From Asanoa ferruginea (lineage in GTDB: Bacteria > Actinomycetota > Actinomycetes > Mycobacteriales > Micromonosporaceae), in contig NZ_QUMQ01000001.1 in NCBI RefSeq assembly GCF_003387075.1, positions 7,068,001 to 7,132,000 on the forward strand: a DNA stretch of 64,000 nt, given 5' to 3'. Positions 42,053 through 52,197 of the stretch are shown here, one piece after another. The translations under genes were made by a program, and so were the position numbers. Each line of letters starts with the position of its first letter. Within the stretch, counting starts at the first letter, position 1. Under the pieces are notes generated by a model. It made no database searches. It was not told the origin of the DNA and was given only the letters and a program-made list of their open reading frames with translations.

Positions 42053-43003
42053 TCAGCGCCCGAGCACCTCGGCGAACCGGACCGTGTCGATGTTGCCGCC
42101 GGACAGGATCACGCCGACCCGGCCGCTGAACTGCCCGGTCAGCACCGCGGCCAGGCCGGTCGCGCCGCTGGGTTCCAGCACGATTTTCAGGCGGTCGAAC
42201 GCGAACCGCATCGCGTCGCGGATCTGGTCGTCGGTAACCAGCACGATCTCGTCGACCAGCCGCTGGTTGACCGAGAAGGTCAGCTCGCCGGGGATGTCGG
42301 CGGCCTGCCCGTCGGCGATCGTGCGCAGCACCGGGATCCGGACCCGTTCCCCGGCCGCCAGCGACCGCCGGGTGTCGTCGCCGTCGACAGGTTCGACGCC
42401 GACGATCCGGATGTCGGGCCGCAGCCCCTTCGCCGCGGTCGCGGTTCCGGCGATCAGCCCGCCGCCGCCGACCGGCGCCATCACCACGTCGAGCCCGTCG
42501 ACCTCGTCGAGCAACTCCAGCGCGGCCGTGCCCTGGCCGGCGATCACGTCGGGATGCTCGTACGGCGGAATCAGGGTCAGCCCGCGCGCCTGCGCGAGCG
42601 CCTCACCCAGCGCCACCCGGTCGCCGGTGTAGCGGTCGTAGGTCTGGATCTCGGCGCCGTACCCGGTGACCGCCGCCTGTTTCGACGCGGGCGTGTCGGC
42701 GGGCATCAGGATCACCGCGCTGCTGCCCAGCTCGCGTGCCGCGAGGGCGACCGCCTGCGCGTGGTTGCCCGACGAGTAGGCCGCGATGCCCCGGGCCAGC
42801 TGCTCCGCCGACAGCCGCGACACCGCGTTGTAGGCGCCGCGGAACTTGAACGCGCCGATCCGTTGCAGGTTCTCGGCCTTGAGGAACACCTCCGCACCGG
42901 CGAGCCCGTCGAGGGTGCGGGAGCGCAGGACCGGGGTGCGGTGCGCGACGCCGGCGATCCGGGTGGCGGCGGCGCGCACGTCGTCGAGGGTGGGTGCGAT
43001 CAC
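42053..43003 (-). CDS. PLP-dependent threonine/serine dehydratase-like enzyme
   Basis: This 316-residue protein is a fold-type II PLP enzyme. The PLP lysine lies in IGAFKFRGA (about residue 50), the phosphate loop in PVGGGGLIAG (about 176) and the asparagine loop in SSGNHAQAVAL. Relatives are threonine ammonia-lyase, serine racemase and threo-3-hydroxyaspartate ammonia-lyase. It lacks a C-terminal ACT regulatory domain, so it is the catabolic or racemase type. The GTG start is followed by conserved sequence. Substrate specificity cannot be resolved here. Confidence 0.87.
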   Translation of the reverse strand: MIAPTLDDVRAAATRIAGVAHRTPVLRSRTLDGLAGAEVFLKAENLQRIGAFKFRGAYNAVSRLSAEQLARGIAAYSSGNHAQAVALAARELGSSAVILMPADTPASKQAAVTGYGAEIQTYDRYTGDRVALGEALAQARGLTLIPPYEHPDVIAGQGTAALELLDEVDGLDVVMAPVGGGGLIAGTATAAKGLRPDIRIVGVEPVDGDDTRRSLAAGERVRIPVLRTIADGQAADIPGELTFSVNQRLVDEIVLVTDDQIRDAMRFAFDRLKIVLEPSGATGLAAVLTGQFSGRVGVILSGGNIDTVRFAEVLGR

Positions 43004-43019
43004 GCCGGCGATTCTCGCA

Positions 43020-44687
43020 TCACGCCCGGGCACGCTCCGCCGTCCAGGCCCGCAGGAAGGCGCGACCGAACCAGCCGGCGATCACCCAGCCCCCGATCAC
43101 GCCGAGCACCCGCACCTGCGCCACCAGACCGAAGACCATCCCCACGGTGTACGCCAGCGCCGCGCCGCCGACGACCGCGGTGACCAGCCCCAGCGCACCC
43201 AGCCGCAACCAGCCCGGCGTGAGCCGCCGCGCCCACCGCGCACCGAGGTTGGGGGTCGCCGAGGCTGGCGGCGGGGGGCCCGGCAGCGCCACCAGCAGCC
43301 CGGGCGGCACCCGCCGGTCGAGCTGCGCGGCGTTCAGGTCGGGGTAGCGGTCGACGTCGACGGCCACCACGATCCCGTCGTTTCCGATCAGCAGCCGGGA
43401 CCCGTCCGGGTGGCCGAGCACGACGGCGATCTCGTCGTAGCGCACCGTGGCGACGTTGCCGTCCGGGTCGACCGCGCTGACCCCGTCGGCGCCCAGGTGG
43501 ATGACCGGGCCGCCGCCGGCGGTCGGCACGTGGCCGCGCCCGCCGGCCCGGGTCCTCGAGGTCGTCGGCGCGGGCGTGTACCCGGCCCATTCGGCGCCGC
43601 CGGGCGGGGTCATCAGCAGTGCCGACGCGTGCGCCTGTTTCGCGGTCGCGTGCACGTCGGCGGCCGTGACCGCCCGCAGCGCCGCGACCTGCGCGTCGAC
43701 GTCGACCAGTGGGCGGCCGGTGAGCAGCCGGAACGCCTGGCCGGGCAGGCCCTGCGCGGCCGCGTCGGTGCCGCCGGCCTCAAGGGCGGCGGTCGTGGCC
43801 GCGGTGGCGAGTTCGGTGCCGGCGACCGGGGTGGCGCGCAGCCCGGCCAGCACGTCGACGAAGCCGCCGAGCACGGCGTCCTGCTTGTCGACCAGCGCGT
43901 CCGCGTACGCCGTGACCGTCGCCTGTCCGTCGCCACGCTCGACGTATTCGACCGCGGTCGTGTAGGACAGGCCCGTGTCCAGCCGTAGCGCCCGGTGCAG
44001 CCGGCGTTGCAGCAGGTGGGCGTAGACGATGCCGGCCGGCGCTTCGGGCACCACGGCGTGCACCGCGGTGGCCGGGCCGCCGCCGTTGAAGAACGCCGGC
44101 GTCGTGGGCAGCGCCGAGGTCACCGCAGGCAAGGGCTGGCGCCGGCCGTGCGGAAGATCCAGGCGCAATCCATCGGGTACGCCGTCGCCGGCGATCCACA
44201 GAACGGCGTTCTCCCGGGTGAAGTGGGTGGCGATCCACTCCAGCACCTCGTCGGCGGTCAGCGCGCTCAGCCCCCACTCCGGGTAGCTGAGCAGGCCGTA
44301 GCCGCGCGCGCCGTAGCGCCACAGCGGCAGGTCGCGGGCGGGCCCGGAGCCGCGGCCGGTCGCCTCGGTGCGCAGCACGTCGCGTTCCATCGCGAGCCGC
44401 CCGACGTCGGGCTCGGCCAGTGACCGGCAGACGCGGGCGAAGAAGTCGACGAGGTCGTCGCCGCCGCCCTGCACGTAGAACGTCGTGGTGGTCTGGCCGG
44501 TGCTGCCGTTGTGGTGGTAGGTGCTGCCGCCGAGCGGGTGCAGCACCAGATGCTCGACCAGGTGGGTGAGGCCGCGGCGGGCCAGCGTCTCGTCGGCCTG
44601 GCCGACCCGGAACACCAGCCCGGCCCGCGCCGGCCCGACGGTGGGTGCGACCAGGGTCGGCACCCCGTCGACCTCGACGTGGCTCAC
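43020..44687 (-). CDS. M16-like peptidase with C-terminal membrane segments
   Basis: The product has 555 residues. The inverted zinc motif HxxEH is present as HLVEH at residues 42-46, and E101 or E108 (in MERDVLRTEATGRG) could be the third ligand. The following YPEWGLSALTADEVLEWIATHF is typical of the M16 domain. Residues about 490-540 carry two membrane helices (LGALGLVTAVVGGAALAYTVGM and VRVLGVIGGWVIAGWFG), which are unusual for M16. The active site region may sit on the cytoplasmic or outer face. The GTG start overlaps the stop of the upstream DUF4034-like gene (GTGA). Function is unknown. Confidence 0.78.
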   Translation of the reverse strand: MSHVEVDGVPTLVAPTVGPARAGLVFRVGQADETLARRGLTHLVEHLVLHPLGGSTYHHNGSTGQTTTTFYVQGGGDDLVDFFARVCRSLAEPDVGRLAMERDVLRTEATGRGSGPARDLPLWRYGARGYGLLSYPEWGLSALTADEVLEWIATHFTRENAVLWIAGDGVPDGLRLDLPHGRRQPLPAVTSALPTTPAFFNGGGPATAVHAVVPEAPAGIVYAHLLQRRLHRALRLDTGLSYTTAVEYVERGDGQATVTAYADALVDKQDAVLGGFVDVLAGLRATPVAGTELATAATTAALEAGGTDAAAQGLPGQAFRLLTGRPLVDVDAQVAALRAVTAADVHATAKQAHASALLMTPPGGAEWAGYTPAPTTSRTRAGGRGHVPTAGGGPVIHLGADGVSAVDPDGNVATVRYDEIAVVLGHPDGSRLLIGNDGIVVAVDVDRYPDLNAAQLDRRVPPGLLVALPGPPPPASATPNLGARWARRLTPGWLRLGALGLVTAVVGGAALAYTVGMVFGLVAQVRVLGVIGGWVIAGWFGRAFLRAWTAERARA

Positions 44688-45628
44688 CACGGCCGCCGCC
44701 AGCGGGATCCGGCCGCGCGGCCGCGGTAGCGCGCGAACTTCGCGACCGGGTCGCCGACGAGGTGCCACGGGTGCTCGGTGACCCACGGTCCGGCGATCTC
44801 GAAGACCCGCTTCGCCCGGCCCCAGTCCTTGACCAGGCACAGCATCAGCGCGAACGAGTTCGCGACCGCCACCCAGCCGAAGGTCCGCTCGAACGCGGGA
44901 TGCAGCACGGACCGGTCGGCGGCCTCGGCCAGCCGTTGCCGGTTGTCCTTGTTCCGCAGGAGCTTGTCGCGGTTGCCGCCGTCCAGCAGCAGGTGCTCGT
45001 AGAGGGCGTCGGCGACGAGCACGCCGTTGTGCGCGCCCTCGGGGGCGGCCTGGGTCGCGTCCTGCGCGAACGCGTCCATCTCGGCCCAGCTACCGCCCCA
45101 CTTCGGGCAGAGCTGCTGCTGCACCTGCTCCTGGGCCGGGAGATGGTGGGGATCGAGGGCGGCCACGGCGGCGTAGCGGCGGCGCACCTCGGCCTGGCCC
45201 ACCTCGAGGCCCCGCGCGGTGATCAGCCGGATGCACCAGACCGCGGGGTCGGCCGGGTTGTGCGCGACGGCGTCGACCAGCATCTCCTCGGCCTCCCGCA
45301 GCATCGCGTGGAAGCGTCGGAACTGCGCCGGGGACACGTCGCGGGCCAGGTTGCGGGTGCGGATCGCCCACGCGTCGGTGGTCATCCGCTGGCCGAGCAG
45401 CGCGGCGGCCAGACCATCGGCCGGGTCCGCCGCGCGGACGCTCTCCAGGAACGCCCGGTCGGCGGTGCCACCGGCCCACCGGATCAGCTGGGTACGCGCA
45501 CCGCCGTGCTGCCGGCCGACGGTCGCGGTGACCGCTGCCCAGTCCTTGGCGGCGAGGGCGACCCGGACCTCCCAGACGTCGGGATGTGCGGCGTTCTCGT
45601 CGAAGACCAGCGGTGCGGCGGGTGGCAT
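44684..45628 (-). CDS. DUF4034-like helical repeat protein
   Basis: The product has 314 residues, largely alpha-helical, with a tetratricopeptide-like character (for example AVAHNPADPAVWCIRLITARGL, and FALMLCLVKDWGRAKRVFEI at the end). This resembles the DUF4034 family, known only from genome annotation. It has no signal peptide or membrane segment. It is coupled to the M16-like peptidase gene, so a binding or adaptor role for that protease is a plausible inference. Confidence 0.6.
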   Translation of the reverse strand: MPPAAPLVFDENAAHPDVWEVRVALAAKDWAAVTATVGRQHGGARTQLIRWAGGTADRAFLESVRAADPADGLAAALLGQRMTTDAWAIRTRNLARDVSPAQFRRFHAMLREAEEMLVDAVAHNPADPAVWCIRLITARGLEVGQAEVRRRYAAVAALDPHHLPAQEQVQQQLCPKWGGSWAEMDAFAQDATQAAPEGAHNGVLVADALYEHLLLDGGNRDKLLRNKDNRQRLAEAADRSVLHPAFERTFGWVAVANSFALMLCLVKDWGRAKRVFEIAGPWVTEHPWHLVGDPVAKFARYRGRAAGSRWRRPW

Positions 45629-45682
45629 GCGCGGGAGCGTAGGTGATCTATGACGGGGCCGGCGCCCCGGCGGACAATCGGC

Positions 45683-46456
45683 TCAGCGCCGGATCAACTC
45701 CACCGCCCGGGCGACGGCGGTGTGCAGCGCCGCGCGGGACTGGTCGGTGTCGTCGAGCACGTCGAACGCGTGCTGGCCGTCCGGCACGTCGATGATCTCC
45801 AGCGGTGTGTTCGCGGCCGCGGTCACGAACTCCTCGACGAAGCCGGCCAGCAGCGGGCGCTCCCGACCGACCCGGGTCAGCACGATCGGCGGCGCCTGCG
45901 CTCCGGCTTCGGCGACCGCCTCGATCGGGGCGAACCGCGGGTCGAGGTGCAGCCGCTCCTCGACCGGCAGCAGCGGGGCCGGGGTCGCCAGCAGCGGGTA
46001 GCTCAGCAGGATCGCCCGCAGCCACGCCGGGCGGTCGCGGAGCCAGTCGGCGGAGAGCAGCCCGCCGCCGGAGAACACCCAGTAGCCGACCCGGTCGCCG
46101 TCGAGATCGGTGCGGGCGCGCAGGGTCGCGGCGGCCGCGGCGACGTCGGCGGCGGCGCTGACCGCGTCGACCGTGGGCCCTTCCGGTGCGTCGACGACGT
46201 GCAGGCGGTGGTCGACCACGGCGGCCGCGACACCGGCGGCGACCAGCAGGGCCGCGTAGCCGCGCATGACCGGCCAGCCGCGCGGCGACACACCCAGGTC
46301 GTCGGGGACCGGGCCGCCGTGCACGAGCAGCACGACCGGGTGCGGCCCGGGACCGCCGGGCAGGTAGAGGTCGAGGTTGCCGGCCGCGCTCACCGCCGGC
46401 GGCAGGTCGGGGTGGTCGACGACGAACGGGCGCAGGAACCTCGGTATCTCGTTCAC
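45683..46456 (-). CDS. Alpha/beta hydrolase (dienelactone hydrolase-like)
   Basis: The product has 257 residues with the early strand VVLLVHGGPVPDD (oxyanion histidine-glycine), then VGYWVFSGGGLLSADWLR, in which Ser about 149 is the probable nucleophile but lacks the usual GxSxG. Later Asp in IVLTRVGRE and His in DGQHAFDV complete a triad. The unusual elbow makes catalytic activity less certain. GTG 46456 was chosen because the segment before it is not conserved. The sigma factor gene starts divergently 50 bases away. Confidence 0.72.
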   Translation of the reverse strand: MNEIPRFLRPFVVDHPDLPPAVSAAGNLDLYLPGGPGPHPVVLLVHGGPVPDDLGVSPRGWPVMRGYAALLVAAGVAAAVVDHRLHVVDAPEGPTVDAVSAAADVAAAAATLRARTDLDGDRVGYWVFSGGGLLSADWLRDRPAWLRAILLSYPLLATPAPLLPVEERLHLDPRFAPIEAVAEAGAQAPPIVLTRVGRERPLLAGFVEEFVTAAANTPLEIIDVPDGQHAFDVLDDTDQSRAALHTAVARAVELIRR

Positions 46457-46506
46457 GCCCGGCAGTGTGCCCCCGCCGGGGCCGGCGCGCGAGCGAGAAT
46501 CGGGCG

Positions 46507-47696
<1,190 letters not shown>

Positions 47697-47712
<16 letters not shown>

Positions 47713-47978
47713 CCGCCGGTGCGCCAGTAGAGGCCGGCCTCGCGGGCCATCAGCCCGGTGTCGATCAGGTGGCGGCGCAGCGACACCCAGTCGGGCTCGT
47801 AGAACGCGCGCAGGGCCGCGTCGACCTCTTTCTCGGGGAACTTCACGCCCGGCTCGAAGACCGTGACGATGTGCTCGAGGACGACCTGGCGCTTGGCGGC
47901 GCGGGCCGGGATCGAGGTGAGCCGGCCGTCGCGGAGGAACGCGCCGAGGATGCGCGCACGGCGTTGGTCGAGGTCCAT
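47697..47978 (-). CDS. DUF2087 family protein
   Basis: This 93-residue protein matches the DUF2087 domain, with RLTSIPARAAKRQVVLEHIV and KEVDAALRAFYEPDWVSLRRHLIDTGLMAR, a winged-helix-like fold of unknown function. Members are often fused to or near ArsR-type regulators and are thought to bind DNA or RNA. The ATG at 47978 has no clear strong ribosome site. Its 3' end overlaps the sigma factor's 3' end by 16 bases. Confidence 0.8.
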
Positions 47979-48021
47979 CAGGCCACGGTATCCGGGCGAC
48001 GGTGGGGCCGGCATCCCGGTT

Positions 48022-48765
48022 TCAGTGCTTTCTGATGAAGGCCTCGATGCCGTCCAACAGGCGTTGCAGGCCGAAGTCGAACACGCGGTCGGGGTCGCCG
48101 AGGCCGTATTCCTCGCCGGCGGCGGCGCCGACCCGGGCCGCGAGCGGGAAGCGCTGCGGGTCGAACACCTTCTCCAGCAGCGGGCCCTGCACCTCCCACC
48201 ACTGGTCGTCGCTCATCCCGCTGCGCGCCGGCGCCTGGGCCGCCTCGACGGCCGCCTGCCCGGCGCCGGTGACGTAGGCCAGCACCGAGGTCAGCAGCGT
48301 GTCGATGTCCACATCGGAGAGCCCGGTGCCGTCGAGCGCGCCGAGCTCGTAGTCGTATTTGGCCAGCAGGTTGGGCCCCATCGGCGGGCGGGCGGTGCCG
48401 ACCTGGAGCAGCCACGGGTGGGCGCGGTAGAGGGCGAGGTTGCCGCGGGCGACGTGCTCGAGGCGGGCGCGCCAGTCGCCGGGCAGCTCCGGCCGGTCGA
48501 TCTCGCCGAGCACCTGGTCGATCATCAGGTCGACCAGCTCGCCCTTGCCGGGGACGTAGGTGTAGAGCGACATCGCGCCCACACCGAGCCGGTCGGCGAC
48601 CTTGCGCATCGACAGGGCCGCGAGCCCGTCGCCGTCGGCGAGCGCGATGGCGGCAGCGACGATCCGGTCGACCGACAGCCCGGTGCGCCCTTCCCGGTCG
48701 GCGGCGCGCCAGAGCAGCGCCATGCTCCGCGCCGGGTCGCCGGTTCCGGTGTATTCGACAGCCAT
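48022..48765 (-). CDS. TetR family regulator of the Drr-type exporter
   Basis: The product has 247 residues: an N-terminal TetR helix-turn-helix (RIVAAAIALADGDGLAALSMRKVADRLGVGAMSLYTYVPGKGELV) and a C-terminal ligand domain of the TetR_C_1 type (WRARLEHVARGNLALYRAHPWLLQV). It is divergent from the ABC exporter and its gap carries two palindromes that fit a TetR operator. It probably represses both transcripts until a drug-like ligand binds. ATG 48765 was chosen over a GTG three codons upstream. Confidence 0.92.
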   Translation of the reverse strand: MAVEYTGTGDPARSMALLWRAADREGRTGLSVDRIVAAAIALADGDGLAALSMRKVADRLGVGAMSLYTYVPGKGELVDLMIDQVLGEIDRPELPGDWRARLEHVARGNLALYRAHPWLLQVGTARPPMGPNLLAKYDYELGALDGTGLSDVDIDTLLTSVLAYVTGAGQAAVEAAQAPARSGMSDDQWWEVQGPLLEKVFDPQRFPLAARVGAAAGEEYGLGDPDRVFDFGLQRLLDGIEAFIRKH

Positions 48766-48782
48766 CGTTGGCACCTCGTTCC

Positions 48783-48819
48783 GTACGGTGTACCGTACGC
48801 CGTACGGAGTGCTCCGTAC
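48783..48819. promoter_or_regulatory. Two TetR-type operators, two helix turns apart
   Basis: GTACGGT-GT-ACCGTAC (48783-48798) and GTACGGAG-TG-CTCCGTAC (48802-48819) are both perfect palindromes with two-base centres. Their centres lie 20 bases apart, close to two helical turns, which suits cooperative binding of two TetR dimers. They fill the 80-bp gap between the regulator and the exporter. Binding is inferred from layout. Confidence 0.75.
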
Positions 48820-48845
48820 AGCGTACCGATCATAAGGGGTGGCCC

Positions 48846-49790
48846 ATGGATGTTGTGACGGCGCAGGGCCTGCGCCGCCGGTTCGGCACGGTCGACGCGC
48901 TCGCGGGCGTCGACCTGGCGGTGCCGGCGGGTTCCGTGCACGGGCTGCTCGGCCCGAACGGCGCGGGCAAGACCACCCTGGTCCGGATCTTGACCACGCT
49001 GCTACGCCCGACCGGCGGCACGGCGACGGTGGCCGGCTTCGACGTCGGCCGCGACCCCGACCGGGTGCGCGCCAACATCGGCCTCGTCGGCCAGCACGCG
49101 GCCGTCGACGAGATCCTGTCGGGCCGGCAGAACCTGGAGATGTTCGGCCGGCTCTACCACCTGGGCGCGGCGGAGGCGCGGCAGCGTGCGTCGGACCTGC
49201 TGTCCCGCTTCGGCCTGGCCGACACGGGCTCGCGGGCGGTCAGCACCTATTCGGGCGGGATGCGCCGGCGGCTCGACCTCGCGGCGAGCCTGATCACGGC
49301 GCCGCCGGTGCTGTTCCTCGACGAGCCGACCACGGGCCTGGACCCGCGCAGCCGCACCGAGGTCTGGGACGCGGTCCGCACCCTGGTCGCGGCCGGCACG
49401 ACGGTGCTGCTCACGACGCAATACCTGGAGGAGGTCGACCGGCTCGCCGACCACGTCACGGTGATCGACCACGGCACGGTGGTCGCGTCGGGCACGCCGG
49501 CGGCGCTGAAGTCGCAACTCGGCGGCGACCGCATCGACCTGGTCGTCGCCGCGGCGGCGGACCTGCCGGCCGCGGCGGCGCTGCTGGAGCGGATCACCGG
49601 GAACACCCCGGACACGTCGGTGGACGACCGCCGCGTGGGCGTCGCGGTCGCGGACCGGATGGCGGCGTTGACCGCGGTGGTACGCGGCCTCGGCGACGCC
49701 GGGATCGCAGTCGAGGACGTGACCCTGCGCCGGCCCACCCTCGACGAGGTCTTCCTGCACCTGACCGGCCGCGAGCGGGTGGCGGCATGA
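48846..49790 (+). CDS. ABC exporter ATPase, DrrA-like
   Basis: The product has 314 residues with Walker A GPNGAGKTT (about 37-45), signature YSGGMRRRLDLAASL (about 138), Walker B LFLDEPTTGLDP (about 157) and the DrrA-type C-terminal domain (LRRPTLDEVFLHLTGRE). This is the daunorubicin-resistance type that pumps hydrophobic drugs or lipids out. AAGGGG before the ATG is the ribosome site. Its last codons overlap the permease start (ATGA). Expression is probably controlled by the divergent TetR. Confidence 0.93.
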   Translation: MDVVTAQGLRRRFGTVDALAGVDLAVPAGSVHGLLGPNGAGKTTLVRILTTLLRPTGGTATVAGFDVGRDPDRVRANIGLVGQHAAVDEILSGRQNLEMFGRLYHLGAAEARQRASDLLSRFGLADTGSRAVSTYSGGMRRRLDLAASLITAPPVLFLDEPTTGLDPRSRTEVWDAVRTLVAAGTTVLLTTQYLEEVDRLADHVTVIDHGTVVASGTPAALKSQLGGDRIDLVVAAAADLPAAAALLERITGNTPDTSVDDRRVGVAVADRMAALTAVVRGLGDAGIAVEDVTLRRPTLDEVFLHLTGRERVAA

Positions 49791-50587
49791 ACCGGCTGCG
49801 CTGGGCGCTCGCCGACGGCGCCACCCTGACCCGCCGCGACCTGGACCACTGGGCGAGGCAACCGGCCCAGGTCGTGATCGGCCTGCTGTTCCCGGTGATG
49901 ATCGTGCTGATGTTCGGCTACCTGCTGGGCGGCGGCATGGCGGTCCCCGGCGGCTCCGGGGCCGCGGGTTACCGCGAGTTCCTGATCCCGGGGACGCTGG
50001 CGCTGACCATGGTGTTCGGCCTGGAGGGCACCTTCCAGGCGATCAAGACGGACGTGTCCCGGGGCGTCACGGACCGTTTCCGCTCGATGCCGATGGCCTC
50101 GTCGGCGGTGGTCGTCGGCCGCAGCGTGGCCGACCTGCTCAACGCGGTGGTCTCGCTGGCCGCGCTGGTGCTGTGCGGGCTGGCCATCGGGTGGCGGTGG
50201 CATTCGGGCCTGGCGGCGGCCCTGGGCGCGTTCGGCCTGCTGCTCCTGCTCCGCTTCGCGATGCTCTGGATCGGCATCTACCTGGGCCTGATCGTCCGCG
50301 GCGAGGGCGCCCTGGTGGCGGTGCAGATCCTGGTCTGGCCGCTGGGCTTCCTGTCCAACACCTTCTCGGCGCCGTCGAGCATGCCAGGGTGGCTGGGCGC
50401 GATCGCGTCGTGGAACCCGCTCTCGTCGACAGTGGGCGCGGCCCGGGAGTTGTTCGACAACCCAGGCTGGGGCGGCTCGTCGTGGGTGGAACAACACGCG
50501 ATCCTGATGGCGATCGTGTGGCCGACGCTGCTGATCGCGATCTTCTGGCCGCTGTCCGTCCACCGCTACCGCAACCTGGACCGCTAG
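49787..50587 (+). CDS. ABC-2 exporter permease, DrrB-like
   Basis: This 266-residue permease has six membrane helices (PAQVVIGLLFPVMIVLMFGYLLGGG, LALTMVFGLEGTFQAI, VVSLAALVLCGLAIG, LGAFGLLLLLRFAMLWIGI, LVAVQILVWPLGFLSNTF, AIVWPTLLIAIFW). It carries the DrrB/ABC-2 block FLSNTFSAPSSMPGWLGAIASWNPLS. It is the membrane partner of the DrrA-like ATPase. The substrate is unknown but probably a lipophilic compound. Confidence 0.92.
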   Translation: MNRLRWALADGATLTRRDLDHWARQPAQVVIGLLFPVMIVLMFGYLLGGGMAVPGGSGAAGYREFLIPGTLALTMVFGLEGTFQAIKTDVSRGVTDRFRSMPMASSAVVVGRSVADLLNAVVSLAALVLCGLAIGWRWHSGLAAALGAFGLLLLLRFAMLWIGIYLGLIVRGEGALVAVQILVWPLGFLSNTFSAPSSMPGWLGAIASWNPLSSTVGAARELFDNPGWGGSSWVEQHAILMAIVWPTLLIAIFWPLSVHRYRNLDR

Positions 50588-50733
50588 CGCGGTGTGTCGC
50601 GGAGGTGGAGCCTGGTCGAAGGCTCCGCCTCCGGAGGCGTCGCCGACCGCACACGGCCGTCTGCGGCGCGAGGGTTGACGGCGCGGCGCGGCGTGACGCG
50701 CCGGGGCACTCGGGTCGGTAGCGTGCGTTCACC

Positions 50734-51915
50734 GTGGACACCGTCGAAGCCGATACCCGGCCCTGCGCCCACTGTGGCCGCCCCGTTGCCCAGAACGTCG
50801 GTGCGGGCCGGCCCTTCCGCTACTGCCGCGACAACGACGGCGAGTGCCAGAAGGCGTCCCGCAACGCGCGGATGCGCCAGCGTGGCGCGCCCGGGCTGAC
50901 CGGTCAGATCGCCCGCACCTGGGAGGTCGTCGACCGGCTCGATCAGGTCGTCGAGACGCTCTCCGACGCCCTGCACGCGGAGCTGTCGCCGGCGGGGGTG
51001 GAGAGCCAGATCGCGCAGATACGCGCCGAGGCCGCCACCGCAGTCGCGGCCGCGCAGACCGCGCGCGACGATGCCCGCCAGGCCGCCGAGCAGACCGCCG
51101 CCGACGCCAACGCGGCCCGCCAGGAACGCGACGGTGCCCGCCGCGACGCGGCCGCCGCCAAGGACCGGGCCGAGGCCGCGCGCCGGCAGGCGGACGAGGC
51201 CACCGCCGTCGCCCGCGAGGCCGAGCGGCTCCGCGACGCCGCGCAGCAGGCCGCGTCCGCCGCGACCGCTCTGCGGGCCCAGGCCGAGGCCGACCGGGAC
51301 GCCGCCCGACGGGACGTCCGGGCGCTGCGGGGCGAGCTGGACTCGGCCGGCCGTCAGGTCGCCGACCTGACCCGGGACCGGGACACCGCCCGCGCCGACG
51401 CCCGCCGCGCCGCCGAGGCCGCCGCCGCAGCGCTCGACCAGGCCGCCCGGTTCCAGGCCGAGGCCGAGACCGCCAACCGCACCGCCGCCGAGGCCCGCAC
51501 CGCGACCGCCGCGGCCGAAGCAGCCACGGAAGAGGCCCGCACCGCCGCCCAAGCGGCCAGCGAAGAGGCGCGCGCCGCGGCCCAAGCGGCCACCGAAGAC
51601 GCGCGCGCCGCGGTCCGGGCGGCCACCGACGAGGCCCGCGCCGCCGAGCGGGAGCTGGCCGCCGAACGCGACCGGGCCAAGGAGCGCGAGCAGGACCTGC
51701 GGCAGGCCCGAGCCGCGGCCGAGGCCGCGCAGGAAGATCTCCGCGCCCGGCTCAAAGACGCCACCGCCGAGCGGGACGCCGCCCGTGACCGGGCGGCGCA
51801 GCTCGCCGGCCAGGTCGGTGACCTCGCCACCGCCCTTGCCACCCTGGGCGCGAACCGCGCCGCCACGACCCCGCCATCCACAGCTGACCTGCCGGCGCAG
51901 CCCATTGCGCACTGA
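50734..51915 (+). CDS. Zinc-finger-like coiled-coil protein
   Basis: The product has 393 residues. The first 50 contain CAHCGRPVAQNVGAGRPFRYC and then a later Cys (GECQ), a four-cysteine arrangement likely to bind zinc. Residues about 95-370 form one very long alanine-rich coiled coil (repeats of EARTAAQAASEEA type). No membrane segment is seen. The long helical rod and zinc finger suggest a structural or chromosome-associated role, but I recognise no family and its gene neighbours do not indicate a function. Confidence 0.6.
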   Translation: MDTVEADTRPCAHCGRPVAQNVGAGRPFRYCRDNDGECQKASRNARMRQRGAPGLTGQIARTWEVVDRLDQVVETLSDALHAELSPAGVESQIAQIRAEAATAVAAAQTARDDARQAAEQTAADANAARQERDGARRDAAAAKDRAEAARRQADEATAVAREAERLRDAAQQAASAATALRAQAEADRDAARRDVRALRGELDSAGRQVADLTRDRDTARADARRAAEAAAAALDQAARFQAEAETANRTAAEARTATAAAEAATEEARTAAQAASEEARAAAQAATEDARAAVRAATDEARAAERELAAERDRAKEREQDLRQARAAAEAAQEDLRARLKDATAERDAARDRAAQLAGQVGDLATALATLGANRAATTPPSTADLPAQPIAH

Positions 51916-51925
51916 CGATCAGGAT

Positions 51926-51969
51926 GGCCGTTCGGCGCCGGTGACGCAGATCGCATCCGCTGAACGGCC
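51926..51969 (+). terminator. Possible hairpin after the coiled-coil gene
   Basis: GGCCGTTCGGC (51926-51936) and GCTGAACGGCC (51959-51969) form an 11-bp stem with one G-U pair and a 22-base loop. The stem starts ten bases after the stop codon. No U-run follows, so termination is uncertain. It is offered as a weak candidate. Confidence 0.35.
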
Positions 51970-52124
51970 GTTTACCTAGGGACATGACGGACAATCGGAT
52001 CAATGGTCCGGAAAACTCCTGGCACGCGTCGCCGTGAAATCGCTCATGAAGTCGCGTCTGCCGCTACGCTCTGACCGTTTACGACGACGTACCTTTGTAA
52101 GGAGCGGGACGCGCGTGGGCGCCG

Positions 52125-52151
52125 GGAATCTTTCCGGGTTCGCCCGTCGTT
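52125..52151 (+). promoter_or_regulatory. SigR-like promoter of rbpA
   Basis: GGAAT at 52125-52129 and GTT at 52149-52151 are 19 bases apart, matching the Streptomyces sigma-R pattern GGAAT-N18/19-GTT. In S. coelicolor rbpA is a known sigma-R target induced by disulfide stress. The transcript would start about 40 bases before the rbpA ATG. The motif is short, so chance matching cannot be excluded. Confidence 0.5.
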
Positions 52152-52197
52152 GTTTCGTGTGGACGACAAGCAAGACGACCGAGGGGAAGAGCCGATC

